From contig NC_089390.1 of assembly GCF_003171515.1 (NCBI RefSeq), positions 3,472,001 to 3,536,000 of the forward strand: a stretch of DNA of 64,000 nucleotides. Reading direction: 5' to 3'. This stretch comes from Pyrenophora tritici-repentis (taxonomy: Eukaryota > Ascomycota > Dothideomycetes > Pleosporales > Pleosporaceae). Below, piece by piece: positions 22,543 through 35,000 of the stretch; the first letter of the stretch is position 1, and each line of letters begins with the position of its first letter. The translations under genes and the position numbers were made by a program. The notes below the pieces were generated by a model that searched no databases, had not been told where the DNA came from, and saw nothing but the letters and a program-made list of their open reading frames with translations.

Positions 22543-25074
22543 TCACTGTTGTAGGGGAGTCCTGGTGCTGAGGTGATCAAACCATATTCTCCTTTCTTGG
22601 AAGACATGTAATCCTAGCAAGCTTGGTTTTTCTCCCTGAGAGGTATCTCTGATAGTGATAGTATATCTGACAGCAAGTCAATTTAATTTTGTTCTGGATT
22701 TCATTGCGGGAAACTTACAATACCGAGCCCCTTGGTATCTGATCAAGCATAGTTGCCTTTTGTAATTGATGCGGATCAGATGGAAGGGTTGCCTCGAGGT
22801 TCTCGACAGCAATGGGTGCGTTCAGTACCAGTACTTCATCGCCCTTGCTCTTCTTGGCCTTTCCCCAAAGGAAGTAATGGTCCAGAAGCACAGCGTAAAC
22901 TGGAACCCATGGTCCCTGGCTTCTGAATTTCATTGCCATGCCGCCTTGATGCTGAACGCGACGAACCGAGTCGTACAGGCGTAGTTGGCAGAGGGTAGTG
23001 ACATCTGTATGGATTCGTCTTTCAATTTTTTGAACGTCTTCACGGCTTTTTGCTTCTTCCAGCAAAGCAGTTGTCGATTCCTGGAGTGAAGTAACGGCCT
23101 GTAGAGCATAATTCAAGCGCTCAAGCCCTGGTCCTGCCACTGGCTCGTGAAGTTTTCGAGCAATACCAATCAACTTCTGCAGAGCAATGATGTATGACTT
23201 CAGCTGCAAATTGGGAAGTTTGAGGTAGTCTTCTCAGCTCATGCCGAAATAAGCGATACTCAACCCAAGTGTATTGACAAAAGGTGTAAACCTCTGATCC
23301 GTATTTCGAGTTGTTCGCAGCGACGAAGATGCATGCGACATCATTCGACTATATTCTTGATATAGCTGTTGGCCTTTGCTCATCCATGTCTCAAATATAT
23401 ATGGGTTACAGAGGGTGTTACTGTTGGCAGCAAGCTGTCCATTTATGGCTTGTAATAAATACTGTTGATGGAGAGTCGCAATTCTTTCTCCGACCAATAT
23501 AGCATCTAGATGCTTCTGGAGGACAGGCCATTGTCTTGTGATGTTGTCGTAAAACATTATACGGTCCACAAACTTTCTTTCTGCTTACAGTAGTGACAAC
23601 CAAACATTGTACATATCGTAGTCTTAAAATGGTGTTAGCCCATCTATGGCTGTAGATTCGGGCGATACACTCAAAACATTGTAAGATAATCTGTTTGAAA
23701 GTGGCACCGGTTTCCGTGTTGGTCGAGAGGAAAGATTCAAGCTTGATTGTGATGCGCTGTAAGCAGTGTACGAGGATGCCGATGATACTCTAGATAGAAT
23801 GGACTGCGCGCTGAGAGTATACATGCTATCACTGGACGACACTGAACACATCTGAGGCATTACAGCAGTGCGAGTCTCCAGGGATATAGGCTGCTCACTT
23901 GCACGTCGAGGAGGCAGTGGTGGCGGATATTCCCATTCGCGAACCCCCTTCTCTTCGCTGAATCGTCTTAGTGGTGCTGAACTCAATCGGCTACCATCTT
24001 GACTCAGCACATTGGTAAGATTGTTTCTGACCCTGTTCGAACCTAAACGAGGTACCAAGGACATCATTTGAGGCATGGACAAGAGTACGTCTCGTTCGAG
24101 AGTATCAAACAACTCCGCATGTTCCTTTGGTGTTGCGGGTCGATATATCTGCTTTTGCTTGACTTCAGGCTCTTGTGTACTGGTCGGAACATCCTGTTGG
24201 GTTTGTGGCGGAGGAATTCCCTTCCGCACAATCTTGTTGCTCTGATATCTAAACTCATGTGTGGGCTCGGGAGAGGTCATATCTTCGTTCCTATACTCGG
24301 TCTCTGAGACATGAAGTACCTTGTGTGACGAAAGGGCCATTGCCATTGCTCTTCGATACGCCTTCGAATTGACAACCTCATCATCGAATGTGAACTCAGT
24401 GGCCTTCAGGATTGACTCCGTGTCGGCTTCCTCGTCAAGCAGAGTTGACTGATCGAACAAAGATTCAGGTACTTTGAGCTTTGGATGCGACCGTTGTAAA
24501 GTTCTCGACTGCTTGACGACTTGGTCTAGTATGACGCTGTTCTCCCCCACTAGCTTTTTGGCATCCCCGATAGATTCCATTTGTAACCCCTGTATCAGCA
24601 GATTAAGCGCCGATTGCTGTCCCCGAATCTGCGTGAGAAGCTCTTTGAAGGTATCTTCCTTCCATAGGAACTTGGCTCGATCCTTGAGCTTCAGGTGGTC
24701 ATGCTCGGCCTTCATTGCTAGCTCCCGCACCCCCTCTTCGAGACACCCATACACAACGCGACACCCCGTCAGTGCTCGATCGAATGTCTCGAGCAGCTGA
24801 GGTTTGTTCTGCAGCGCGTCATGTTGCAGCAAGTTCTGAACCTGAGAGAGCAAGGCCGCAATAACCATCGACTCAGCTTATATAGCGCTGATGAGAACGG
24901 AGGCATCTTTGTATTTGGAGCGCAGGTCGTAAAGATCTTGGGCGGACTTGATGCACTGCGGCAGCGCGTTCATCTATCGCGCTCGGGTTAGTTGCGTTGC
25001 TAGTGTGTAACTTAACTACCAGGATGTCGGCCCTGCGGGGGACTTAAAACGCCGAACACGGCTGAGACCTCCAT
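22543..25074 (-). pseudogene. Broken STAND-N/RhoGEF (DH-PH)-like fungal gene
   Basis: One reading frame runs through the region on the minus strand with at least two stop codons in conserved places. The 5' part resembles the helical N-terminal domain of fungal STAND-type proteins (ALPQCIKSAQDLYDLRSKYK, then AESMVIAALLSQVQ). TAA at 24878-24880 falls between ...VLISAI and AESMV. A Ser/Pro-rich linker follows, then a DH-like segment (FVDRIMFYDNITRQWP) that stops at TGA 23234-23236 in a position where a Trp codon is expected (FGMS-stop-EDYLKLPNLQL). A PH-like segment (GPWVPVYAVLLDHYFLWGK) follows. The last exon, 22666-22543 after donor 22718, restores a natural ending. An intron near 23580-23660 probably removes two other stops. 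A shortened product starting at ATG 24868 is possible. The 5' exon near 25074 is uncertain. Confidence 0.6.
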
Positions 25075-25839
25075 GGCTAGGTGAAAACACCAAGAGACAA
25101 GTGCGGCACAGAATTTGAAGGGACGAAGGCGATATGGTACAAGCCTAAGAGGACCGCAGATTCTGAAAACTTGATTAGGCGCCCCTGGCTACTTAGCACC
25201 TTCCCGAGGTTTGGGGCAGAAACGCCATGTTATGCACAGATCTCCCGCGTGAACTCCGCATTTCAGCTCCGGCTGGAAGACTCGTCTGTATTCCTAGGAC
25301 TCTACTACCGATATGGGAAAGATAAGAGATGGTTGCACTGATTTAACAAATCCAAGCCGAAATCCTTTACGAGAGCACCAACCAAACACGCCGTAGATGT
25401 CCCACACAAACTTAGTATCTCAGCCACAGCTGGAACTCTGTCCATGTTCAGAAGGACCTAGACTAAAACGACACGGACAAGTAATGCGTCTCAGTAATGT
25501 AAAATAAAGTCAGATTCTTTTTGCATGGCTTCCACTCAGCTCTAGCACACCACAGCAATGTCACAGCTGTGTAAATTTGCTTGATGTTTTTTTGCCTGTG
25601 TTCTTTAGATGAATACGAAGTGGGCTAAGATGGCTGCTTGATTGTCAAGAAGCAGCTTGCTCCCTGTTTCCGAGCATACAAAGGCTTTTTGCTTGTTATA
25701 CAGTGAGCAACAGAGGTCTACTGCAATTTCCCGCTGGTTCGCTTGTTGCAGCAAGTTCATGTGCAACCAAAACAATGGACAAGCCTCGCACCGTTCTGGC
25801 AAGGGTAGGTTTGGTGTGGGCCCTGGTTGCGGTCCCTTC
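25075..25839. other. Intergenic, no gene recognised
   Basis: About 0.76 kb between two minus-strand genes. One 86-codon open frame on the plus strand (25081-25341) lacks any recognisable feature. Confidence 0.45.
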
Positions 25840-26515
25840 TCAATCCCAGTCTTCGTCCTCATCCTCCTGCTGCCTGGCCTTGCTGTTTTGCAGCCTGCGT
25901 CTTTCATCTTCTTCCGTGACCTTGTTCCTCGCTAAGACGTTGGCTCGGATGAGCCTCGCTTCAAGGTCACGCGTGGTGAAGGTCTGTTCTGTGTGACCTA
26001 GGCCTTCGAACCCAATGATGCGATCGGCTCCTACGCCATCGATGAAGGCGATAACACAGGGGAGTACCTGGATGCCTAACCGCGTGACAAGAAAAGGGCA
26101 ATTCTCGACGTTGATCTTGAGAATACGGGCCTCGTAGTGAGAGGGTGCGAGTGACTAATTCAACTCAATTGATGTTTTCCTCTACAGCCGGAGGTGCTCT
26201 TACCTCGAGATGTGTGTCCATGATGCGACATCGGTTAAAGTCGGGCTTGAAGAAATGAACGACACACAGTTTGGTGCTTGTTGTGATGTCCATCAATGCC
26301 TTTTCATCCTTGATTTCCATGTACCGCCCATGCTCACTGTCCTTCAGCCGACGTGCCTTATCGTACTCTTGATGTAATTGCTGGAGTCGTTGCTCACGGA
26401 ACGCATCTAGCTCGTCATCATCTTCCAGGGACGCAATGAGAGCATCTTCATCCGAATCATCCTCTCGGGCGGCCCGGTCGACGAGTGAGGCGACCTTTGG
26501 ATCTAGGGCAGCCAT
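25840..26515 (-). CDS. plp1: Phosducin-like thioredoxin-fold protein (TXNDC9/Plp1 type)
   Basis: Cytosolic co-chaperone family that works with the CCT/TRiC chaperonin on tubulin and actin folding. Two exons, 26515-26204 and 26130-25840, give 200 residues. The start is MAALDPKVASLV. The N-terminal half is acidic (DDSDEDALIASLEDDDELD) and helical. The thioredoxin-like half contains VVHFFKPDFNRCRIMDTHLE and, after the intron, ILKINVENCPFLVTRLGIQVLPC. The normal thioredoxin CxxC is absent, as is usual for this family. The C-terminal tail is charged (RRRLQNSKARQQEDEDEDWD). The gene is divergent from the GDP-mannose transporter gene, with 543 bp between starts. Confidence 0.9.
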
Positions 26516-27058
26516 TTCTAGATTCGTTGGGGTCGCTTGTTGGAATGAAATTAGGGGGAAAGAAAGAAGCGCCCGATAAGGCAGGATCACGTGGTGATAG
26601 TCCGCCCGCGTAAATAAGCATACGCTGCAGCAATGTCCCTGTTTGCTGTTGCGCAGGATTTCCTAGTCGCCTGAATGTCCTACAAATACAGGTGCATAGT
26701 AGGCAATAGGGCTGGTATCGAAAATAGAAAAAAACTTGTGTCTAAACACGGGGCACGGTGCTTACAGGCTGTTCGTGTTCCAAAGACGGCCTAGGGGCAA
26801 TTGAAATTACTACTGCCGCACTGCAGACGAGCGACTGCAAGCCAGGGGAGAAGCATCGCTAGAGACCCACCCAACTCGCGTCCCTGCGCCTCTGTCTTGC
26901 AACGTCCGTCTCCTCCCTTCTCGTCCCACCCTTTTGTCTTTTCTTCTTCGTCAAGTCACCCTTCCTTTGACGTCGTACGCCAGCAATCGTCTACCTGTCC
27001 TTATCACCGGACATTTTCCGTCGCTGCCGCTTACTACGACTGCAAGTCCTCCTTTACC
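26516..27058. promoter_or_regulatory. Shared divergent promoter region, plp1 / GDP-mannose transporter
   Basis: The 543 bp between the two divergent starts must carry both promoters and 5' leaders. The part next to the transporter is CT-rich (about 26880-26960), as is common upstream of fungal transcription starts. No specific factor site is claimed. Confidence 0.5.
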
Positions 27059-28353
27059 ATGGCCGACGACAAGAAGAGAGATGATTACAGAGTCGATATG
27101 CCTTCGGGCAAGGAGTTCAGCGCGCCGACACCTCTTCTGCGCGCAAGCAGTTCGCGCGTAGCCCCATCAGTTACCGAGAACCCCGTTGCTGCAATTCTGG
27201 CATACTGTGGTTCGTCCATCTTGATGACGGTCACCAACAAATACGTCCTCTCCGGTGTCGATTTCAACCTTAACTTCTTTCTACTCTGCGTACAGGTATG
27301 GCTATCTGTCCAATTCCAGAGCGAACTCTCTAACGACCAATTCTAGTCTGTCGTCTGTGTTGCGGCAATTTCGATATGCAAAGCCGCCGGTATCATTACA
27401 TACCGGGACTTTAACAGCGATGAAGCAAAGAAGTGTATGTCTACAATCTTCCCCCGGAAAACCAGTGACTAACAGCATCAGGGTTCCCCATCTCTCTTCT
27501 CCTCATCGGCATGATCTACACGAGCACATGGGCCCTCAAGTTTCTTTCGATCCCCGTATACACCATCTTCAAGAACCTCACCATTATTCTGATCGCATAC
27601 GGAGAGGTGCTTTGGTTTGGAGGCGCTGTGACGCCAATGGCCCTTTTCTCCTTTGGGCTCATGGTGCTGAGTTCGGTTATTGCGGCCTGGGCAGATATTC
27701 AGCATGCTTTGTCCAGCATGAGCCAGGCTACTTCGGCTACAACCGACGCCATGTCGACCTTGCACGCTGGCTATCTCTGGATGATGTTCAACTGCTTGTG
27801 CACGGCCACTTACGTTTTGGGCATGCGCAAGCGCATCAAGCTTACCAACTTCAAGGACTTTGACAGTAAGTAGAAATGCGGTGAAGATGGAAATTCCAGC
27901 TAACATGTACTAGCCATGTACTACAACAACCTGCTCACCATCCCGATCCTGCTCATCGCCTCAATCCTCGTCGAAGACTGGTCGTCAGCCAATATCCAGA
28001 AGAACTTCCCAACTGAGCAGCGCAACACCGTTATCGTTGTCATGATCGTCTCGGGTCTTTCGACTGTCTTCATCTCCTACACCTCCGCCTGGGCCGTCCG
28101 AGTTACCTCCTCTACTACATACTCCATGGTCGGCGCTCTGAACAAGCTCCCCATTGCGCTTAGCGGTCTCGTCTTCTTCGATGCGCCCGTTACATTCGGT
28201 AGTGTCTCTGCCATTTTCGTTGGTTTCGTCAGTGGTCTCGTCTACGCTCTGGCCAAGGTCCGCCAGAACAGCAAGCCCAAGACTGTCCTCCCCACCACCA
28301 ACATCCCGCTCAGCGCCAGCAGCAGGAGCATGCAGGACAGCCTGAAGTCATAG
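27059..28353 (+). CDS. gmtA: GDP-mannose transporter (Golgi)
   Basis: Imports GDP-mannose into the Golgi lumen in exchange for GMP, feeding protein and lipid mannosylation and cell-wall mannan synthesis. Four exons (27059-27295, 27347-27434, 27482-27865, 27914-28353) give 382 residues. The start is taken at [20 protein letters not shown]; the open frame continues upstream but that part is leader-like. About ten transmembrane helices are evident. Conserved pieces include [39 protein letters not shown] and the nucleotide-sugar binding GALNKLP motif (about residue 304-310). Yeast VRG4 is the orthologue type. It is convergent with the next gene. Confidence 0.94.
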
Positions 28354-28739
28354 ATGCACTTGCGTATCGACAGATAATTTGGTATGATGGCAAATGATTC
28401 ACGTTCCTTTGTTGATCTGGCATATTGCATTCGCTTGAATGCAGCGCATGTTTCCTTTGTCCCGTACGGGGGACTAATAGGGAGCTTCATTTCTTCAGGT
28501 CTCTTCTTTGTACCTCTTATGCCTTGGAGCATCTTAACTACACCATTTAACAAATCTAGATTAGGCAGTGGCGTTTTCGGTTTGAAGCAGCGGGTTCCGG
28601 CGGGTTTCTTGGGCGGTGGATTAGGGAAGAGAGGTGTATGAGCAACTTGTTCAACAAGCACTTGTTTCAATTTCACATGTACCTCAGTCTGAGGTCATCA
28701 TAACCCTAAGGTCTTCTCACGTACAGCGACTTTTCTTGG

Positions 28740-29540
28740 CTATCTCGACGCTGAACAGCGACTAGTCTCCCATGCCCTCCCCGTCTCCCTTTCCCAAGCT
28801 TTGATACCCCTCTTCCCACTCTCCCTCCCCTCCTTCTCAACACCACCAACTTCAATCTTAACCTCCACTTCTCCCCTTTCATCAACCACCCACCTCCCCT
28901 GCTCCACAACCTCACTCACTCTCGCCACCCCAGGCTCAACCCACGCCCCCTTTATCCTCACGAACGCACGCGTTTCCGCTTGTCCCCGCGCCCTTGTCCC
29001 AATAAGCTGCCTCAATACATCGCGAAACCGCATATCGCCTGCAACAACTACATGTAGCGCGTCTGTCGTACCGCTGCCACCACCGCTGTATGGAGAGCGG
29101 ATGTACACGCGTAAACGAGTTAGTGTAGACGGCAAGATGAGGATTGTGTCTCTCTCTAGTTTCTCCGCAGCTTTGCGAGGCAGTCTGATACTCGTACGGC
29201 GGAACTCGGAGTCCATATCAAGATCTGGGGGCGTAGGCGTGGCTGTAGTGTCTGGGGTCCATTGGCGGCGGCGTCTATGCGTAGGGCGGTCTGGGAAGGG
29301 GCTATCGGAGGGCATGGTGTGATCCATGTAGTATGGGCCCTCTTGCGTGTCGTCTTGGTCTGAGGGGTGGGAGTCTGCGTCTGTGTAGAAGGAGGGGCGA
29401 TGAGGACGGTAGCGGTGGCTGCGCCGGTGGGGAGGCGGAGAAGGCAGATGGGGTTGGGGCATGAAGTAGTTTGCGTAGGAGAAGGGGGTGGAGATGGGGA
29501 GACGGCGGAAGGGGTCGTGGGGGAATGGGGTATTGAACAT
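28740..29540 (-). CDS. Uncharacterised basic protein with a possible ubiquitin-like fold
   Basis: A single-exon frame of 266 residues with an ATG start (MFNTPFPHDPFRRLP). Not recognised. The first half is Pro/His/Arg-rich and looks disordered. Residues about 115-230 show alternating hydrophobic strands (LTRLRVYIRSPY, ALHVVVAGDMRFRDVLRQLI, GRWVVDERGEVEVKIEV) that could form a beta-grasp fold. The C terminus is charged and ends CSASR. Coding strength is supported by length and strand-like patterning only. Convergent with the GDP-mannose transporter. Confidence 0.6.
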   Translation of the reverse strand: MFNTPFPHDPFRRLPISTPFSYANYFMPQPHLPSPPPHRRSHRYRPHRPSFYTDADSHPSDQDDTQEGPYYMDHTMPSDSPFPDRPTHRRRRQWTPDTTATPTPPDLDMDSEFRRTSIRLPRKAAEKLERDTILILPSTLTRLRVYIRSPYSGGGSGTTDALHVVVAGDMRFRDVLRQLIGTRARGQAETRAFVRIKGAWVEPGVARVSEVVEQGRWVVDERGEVEVKIEVGGVEKEGRESGKRGIKAWERETGRAWETSRCSASR

Positions 29541-30251
29541 GGTTCGAGTGTGAAACGGAGGCGGCTATTGTTGGAGAAGAAAAGTTGAATGAAGTTGGAT
29601 CGAAAGATTTGAATTCAGGCAGGATAAGGAAACTAACATCTCATATTCAGCTCCCGCACCCTTGACATCGACTCGTCATGTGCGGTTTGAAGCAACGGGG
29701 ACACGCAGTCTGTGGCACCAAACTCGGAATCAAATGGACTCGTGATTGTCGAGCGCCAAACTTGTGGATCCGACGTGCTTGCCCGTGGTTTTTGCACTCC
29801 ACACTGGTTTGCGCATACAAAATGCGGGATTGCTCTTTGCAATGGTTCAAACAAATGGCTCGAGGAATGAAAGGCACGCCGACCTCCGTTACAGCTCAGT
29901 GAAATTGAATGGAGTGTTGTTACTACATACCAGCAAGAGACAAATGAAACCATGACCTCAACACCCGACCATCGCGCGCCTGACTAAATAGAGTTGAATA
30001 CCTTATCCAGACATTCCCAAGTGAGCAGAATATAAAAAATTGAGGTGTACGGTAGTGATAAAATGACCGAAGAATAGACAACACGAAGGGTGCGTTTGTT
30101 GCATACATGTGTCAAGCACCTTCTAACATGTCTCCCATCCGCCTTAAGAGCCCACTGCTTTAGCTTTTGCTGCTGCAGAAAGCCCCCAGTAGATTTCATG
30201 GACCGGAATCTTGCTACGCTTTGGTCGTGAACTTGCAAGCAGATTTTGCGC
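29541..30251. other. Intergenic, no gene recognised
   Basis: About 0.7 kb between two minus-strand genes, with no supported reading frame or repeat. Confidence 0.5.
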
Positions 30252-30839
30252 CTATGCTTCGACCTTGGCAGCACCCCCCTTCTTCTTCTGCTCTACCTTG
30301 AGCAATAGCGCACGGTTGATATGTGGCAGAACACCTCCGAAAGCAATCGTAGCACGGATAAGCGTATCGAGTTCTTCGTCGCCGCGGATGGCGAGTTGTA
30401 GATGACGTGGCGTGATACGCTTCACCTTGAGATCCTTGGCAGCATTGCCTGCAAGCTCCAGTACTTCAGCAGTCAGGTATTCGAGAACGGCTGTTAGATA
30501 GATGCTGGCTTTGGCACCGATGCGCGTCTTTTGTCGCGTGAGGTTTCGGAGATGACGCTTTATGCGACCGCAGGGGAACTACAGAGAAGGAGCGATATCA
30601 GCGCGTGGTCTTTGTGTGCGGCTTGCGAAAGCATGGGCGGGGTGTGGTTGGGCGATGACGCGTATCGGGCAGCTACTCACTTGAAGGCCGGCTTTGGCGG
30701 AGTGCGACTTGGGTGTCTTGACATTTGAGTCGCCCTTTCCTCCTGTCTTGCCTCCGGTCTTTCCTGCGCATCTTGTTAGCTTTGGTGCCTGCCAGGGCGC
30801 GACGCAGAGTCAGCGCGTACCTTTACCACCGCCAGCCAT
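30252..30839 (-). CDS. htz1: Histone H2A.Z variant
   Basis: H2A variant placed in nucleosomes around promoters by SWR1-type remodellers. Three exons, 30839-30821, 30763-30681 and 30578-30252, give 142 residues. The N-terminal tail is [17 protein letters not shown] with several lysines open to acetylation. The H2A.Z-specific pattern is clear: [55 protein letters not shown], then [19 protein letters not shown]. It ends [14 protein letters not shown] at the TAG 30252-30254. The Cys in FPCGR is usual in fungi. The first coding exon is just 19 nt. Confidence 0.95.
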
Positions 30840-32344
30840 ATCTGATGATTTTTTCGGGATTGATGTCAGTGTCGATGGTATCAATAGAGGTGCGCGACCG
30901 TGTTACTGGAGTCTGAAAGCGGATTTGATGTGGTTGCGGTTGGCGGGGGGTGGGGTGAATGTGGTAAAGTCTTGCTGGGAAGGTCCCAATGTTGTGACAA
31001 GGTTGTAGCGTCCGACGCCTTTGTACCAATCGGGAAGGCTCCACTTGGCATGTACGAAGTAAGGCCCTATAATCCGAGCACAGCGCCGAAATTGCCCACT
31101 GTGCCACGCAAGCCGATGTAGCCTGGTCAATGATTGATCATTGTAAGCGATTCGTGAGTTGCCGTTTCGGTTGGGTGGCTGGTGCGGGTGTGCAGAGCGC
31201 CGGGCGTGGTTCCAACGTTGCCCAACAAAGACCAAGCGAGGGAGAGTAGGAAAACAACAAGACAGGAATGTAGAACAGAATGAAGAGAGAAAACAATATC
31301 AGACAATTGAAATGAGTGAAGTAAATACTACCGTGTTGCAATATCCATGGCAATGGAGGCGTACCAGCCAAACTGTTGTTAGAAAGAATTGACTCTTGGA
31401 TACAAACTCTCTTGCTGACTTCTTTTTCCTCAGGTGCTCACCAAATATGTATAACGGATATATGGAAGTTGGTCTTTTTCTAGGGAGAATGTGGCAGCAT
31501 CCCTTGCGCTCGTGCTGACATCGAATTGCTTTCGTGCAGTGATGGAGACTGGTATAGCCGTCCAAATATATCGTAGCACCAAAAAGAACTTGTTCCTAAC
31601 TTGTTCGTGAGTAGTTTGGTCGCTCCAACGTCCAGCAAGTGGCTGGATGCACAACGTATGCTGTGTGAACTGAGGTAACATGAGTGACAAAGGGGACAGG
31701 AGCAAGGTGGGTAGGAGAAGAACCAGAGGTGAGAACCTACATCAAGTTTGAGTTATACAGGAAGCTGCTCATAATCAGTGATGTAGCTATCACTACAGAT
31801 ACCATTAGGAACTGGACAAGCCAGACTAGGAGGTTGTGAATTTGGGGCAAGATAGAATATCCTGATCAAAGTGTAACACAATAGCCGGATAAATATGCCG
31901 AGCACATTGCAGCAGTAGGGGTAGTTGATTTGAGACGATTTGGCGAGCTCCTACTATATGTTCTAATCCAGAAATACAGTGAAGTGCAGTCGCTGGCTTG
32001 CTCCGTTCGCAATGTTGGTGATAAGGGTCCGTGCATCCGCCGCACCAGCGCTACGACTGCATGGCTTCCTCTCCTGTACGACGACATATGTGCATGTTGC
32101 TGCAGCTGCCAGAAGAGCTGCTTTTGCGCTTCCACAGTGCTTTTCCTGCCTGCCCCGCCATAATCAGAATTGCTGCTACCGTCTGTCTTTTGACCGGCAG
32201 GCCCTGAAGCCCAAGATAGGTCAAGGCCAGATTCCGACACGTCGACCGCGCTCTTGCCGACCCCCCGACGCCGCATGTCAACCCTCACTTGACCCTCAGT
32301 GATTAGTTTAGTGCGCCGCGACAGCAACCTCGTACACAACTGTC
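30840..32344. other. Divergent intergenic region between H2A.Z and striatin
   Basis: About 1.5 kb carrying two divergent promoters. No reading frame with an identifiable product was found, and no repeat shared with the rest of the window. Confidence 0.5.
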
Positions 32345-35000
32345 ATGGCCTGGCAGTCGCCCTCGGCCATGAACGGCGGCGGGCAGAACGGAGGGGGTGA
32401 TGGCAATGCGCCAGCGGGGACAGAATATACACTACAGGGTACGCTGCACCCTCCCGGGCACACGGTATAGACAGGCAGAGAGGGCAATATGCTGACACTG
32501 GCACAGGCGTTATGCGCTTCCTCCAACTTGAATGGCACAACCACGAGCGCGCACGAAATGCATGGGACATTGAGCGGGCAGAGATGAAGGCCAAAATTGC
32601 AAAACAGGAGGGCGAGGTGCGAAGCGCGAAGAAGCTAAACGACCAACTGAACAAGCACATTCGCATGTTGGAGCACGCCCTCACCAACGAGAGAAAGAAG
32701 AAGACCGAGGCAGCGGGAGGGGATGCTCAGGCCATGACCGACGATAAGGCCGATACCAAGGGCAAGAAGAGCAACATGAACTCCACAAAGCGTGCGTACA
32801 CTGTAAGAGCCTTGTTTAATATCTATACGCTAACTTCAACACCAGCCCAAAACAAGAAGCACAACTCCTTTCTCGATGTCGACTCTGACTTCCTCGACCG
32901 ATCAGAGGCCGAACGGGACAGTCTACGAGAGAAGTCGAAGCTCTACCTCACCAAATGCGTCGAGGAGATCACATACCTTCTCACACCCCCGCCGCAGGCC
33001 CCATCACAACAGCAGAACTTACAGGCGCTTGCAAACGGGACTGGCTTTCTGAACCACGGCGAACCCTCAATGGACGACATCTACCTGCAACAGCATCGAA
33101 GGCCACAACCACACCTCCCCACCATGCCAGGCACATCCATGTCCCACCACCAACCCCCAAACATGGCCATGAATACTGAACTGCAGAGCTTGGCCAACCA
33201 ACATCAGATCCACCATGCGACACAGATGATTCGAGAACCTTCACAGCAACAACCGCTTCCACAAAATGCTAACATGGCGCAAGAGCTCCTCGCACAGCAG
33301 CGCCAACCTCAACACAAGCAGCATTATACTGCAGTGCCCGAAGAGCAGGTCGAGAAGGTGACTCATGCCTTCGACAATGAAGGTCGTCAGATACCGACCC
33401 CGGAAGAGGAAATTGCAGCCTCCAACCAAGTTGCGAACGAAGAGAAAGACACAGATGATTGGATCTTTGACCCGGCATCCGAGGCAGCCCAGGAAGGCCC
33501 ACCTCGGCGACCGGACGTCGAAGAATTTCCTTCCGCAAACAGTATACCTGCGAAATCGCCCCCGCGTCCCATCAAGAGGGCAAGCAAGGATCATGTTAGG
33601 CGACTGAGTAATGATCAGAAAGCTCAACAGGCCGCAGCCCAATCGGCAGCAAAAGCGGATCCGCAGAGCTTCAAGGTACGCTTCGCCCTCCGTGGTCATC
33701 TCGATGTCGTCCGATCCGTCATCTTCACAGGGGGCGGTAGCCCCAGCGAGCCAGAAATTTGCACAGCAGGAGACGATGGCATGATCAAGAGATGGATGAT
33801 ACCTGCAAGTTACGCGAATCAGCACAGCATGAACAATGACTTGGACATCCAGCCGTTTTGGTCACACAGGGGTCACGAAGGCGCCGTTACGTCGTTAGCG
33901 GCATGCCCCGCTTCCGCTCATTTTGCAACTGGTGGCAGAGTCTCTGGTGACGGTTGGATATTCTCAGGCGGCCAAGATTCTACAGTCCGTGTTTGGGAAC
34001 GCGGTCGGGTGGATCCAAAAGCCATCCTGGAAGGCCACACAGACGCCGTTTGGACTGTGTGTGTCCTTCCAACCAACTCTGCCCATGTTTTCGCAGGCGA
34101 GTCGGGCAAATACGGTGGTCCGGACCGAGTCATTCTTGCTTCCGGGTCTGCAGACGGCACCATCAAAATCTGGGCAGTCAGCGCACCGCCTCAACTTGTG
34201 TCACCCCAAACTGGATCGCGACGTGGTGTTGGCGGCAGTCGGAGACACTCTGTCACTTCTGGATCGAACCACCCGTCCTCGCCGCAGCCTAGCATCGCTA
34301 CTACCACACCATTCCATTACCAACTCATTCATACTATCGAGCGCGACACCCATCCTTCGCCAACATGCATCAGTCCGCTATCACCCACTGGCGAAAACTT
34401 CGTCGTTTCCTTCACCGACGCGTCGATACTAGTGTATGACACACGGACGGGTGAGGAGCTTATCGGCATGGCCAGCAATGAGTCTTACGACGGTACACCA
34501 GCCACTGGCATCACTTCGGTCGTGACGAGCTCTCAGTACCTTGAGAGTTCAGCTCAAGAGGCGGGTCGAGGCGGACCTGATGATGAAGCAATACATGGTC
34601 CGACCGGATCTAACAATGGTGGCGGCCTTGAGGGTGTCATTATTAGTGGGCACGAAGACCATCTTATCAGGTTCTTCGATGCCAACTCTGGTACGTTCAG
34701 CCTATTCCCACACAATTATCCTTGCTAACACACCAACCAGGTCAATGCACATACAGCATGCTCGCCCACCCCGCCGCCATATCTTCACTATCTCTGAGCA
34801 AGGACGGCCGCGAGGCTGTTTCTGCTGGCCACGATGCCTCAATTCGCTTCTGGTCACTTGACAAACGTATCTGCACGCAAGAAATCACTGCGCATCGCAT
34901 CATGCGCGGCGAAGGAGTATGCAGTGTTGTCTGGAGCCAAGACGGTCGTCTTGTCGTCTCAGCGGGCGGCGACGGCATAGTTAAGGTCTTTGCAAGATAG
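32345..35000 (+). CDS. Striatin family WD40 protein
   Basis: Regulatory B''' subunit of PP2A and scaffold of the STRIPAK complex, which in filamentous fungi controls hyphal fusion, septation and sexual development (PRO11/StrA type). Four exons (32345-32438, 32507-32791, 32846-34690, 34741-35000) give 827 residues. Visible: the N-terminal caveolin-binding/coiled-coil block ([20 protein letters not shown], then [20 protein letters not shown]), a Gln/Pro/His-rich linker, and WD40 repeats from about residue 390 to the end ([42 protein letters not shown]). The second intron is 54 nt without an in-frame stop, so it could be retained. It is divergent from the H2A.Z gene. Confidence 0.92.

Noticed and set aside
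25081..25341. 86-codon frame on the plus strand
   Set aside because: No ATG-context, domain or compositional support.
29984..30251. Longer C-terminal frame after H2A.Z
   Set aside because: It is a different frame. In the histone frame the six-G run gives [11 protein letters not shown] followed by TAG at 30252-30254.
30566..30578. Cys instead of Val in [10 protein letters not shown] of H2A.Z as a novelty
   Set aside because: To my knowledge Cys at this position is common in filamentous-fungal H2A.Z.
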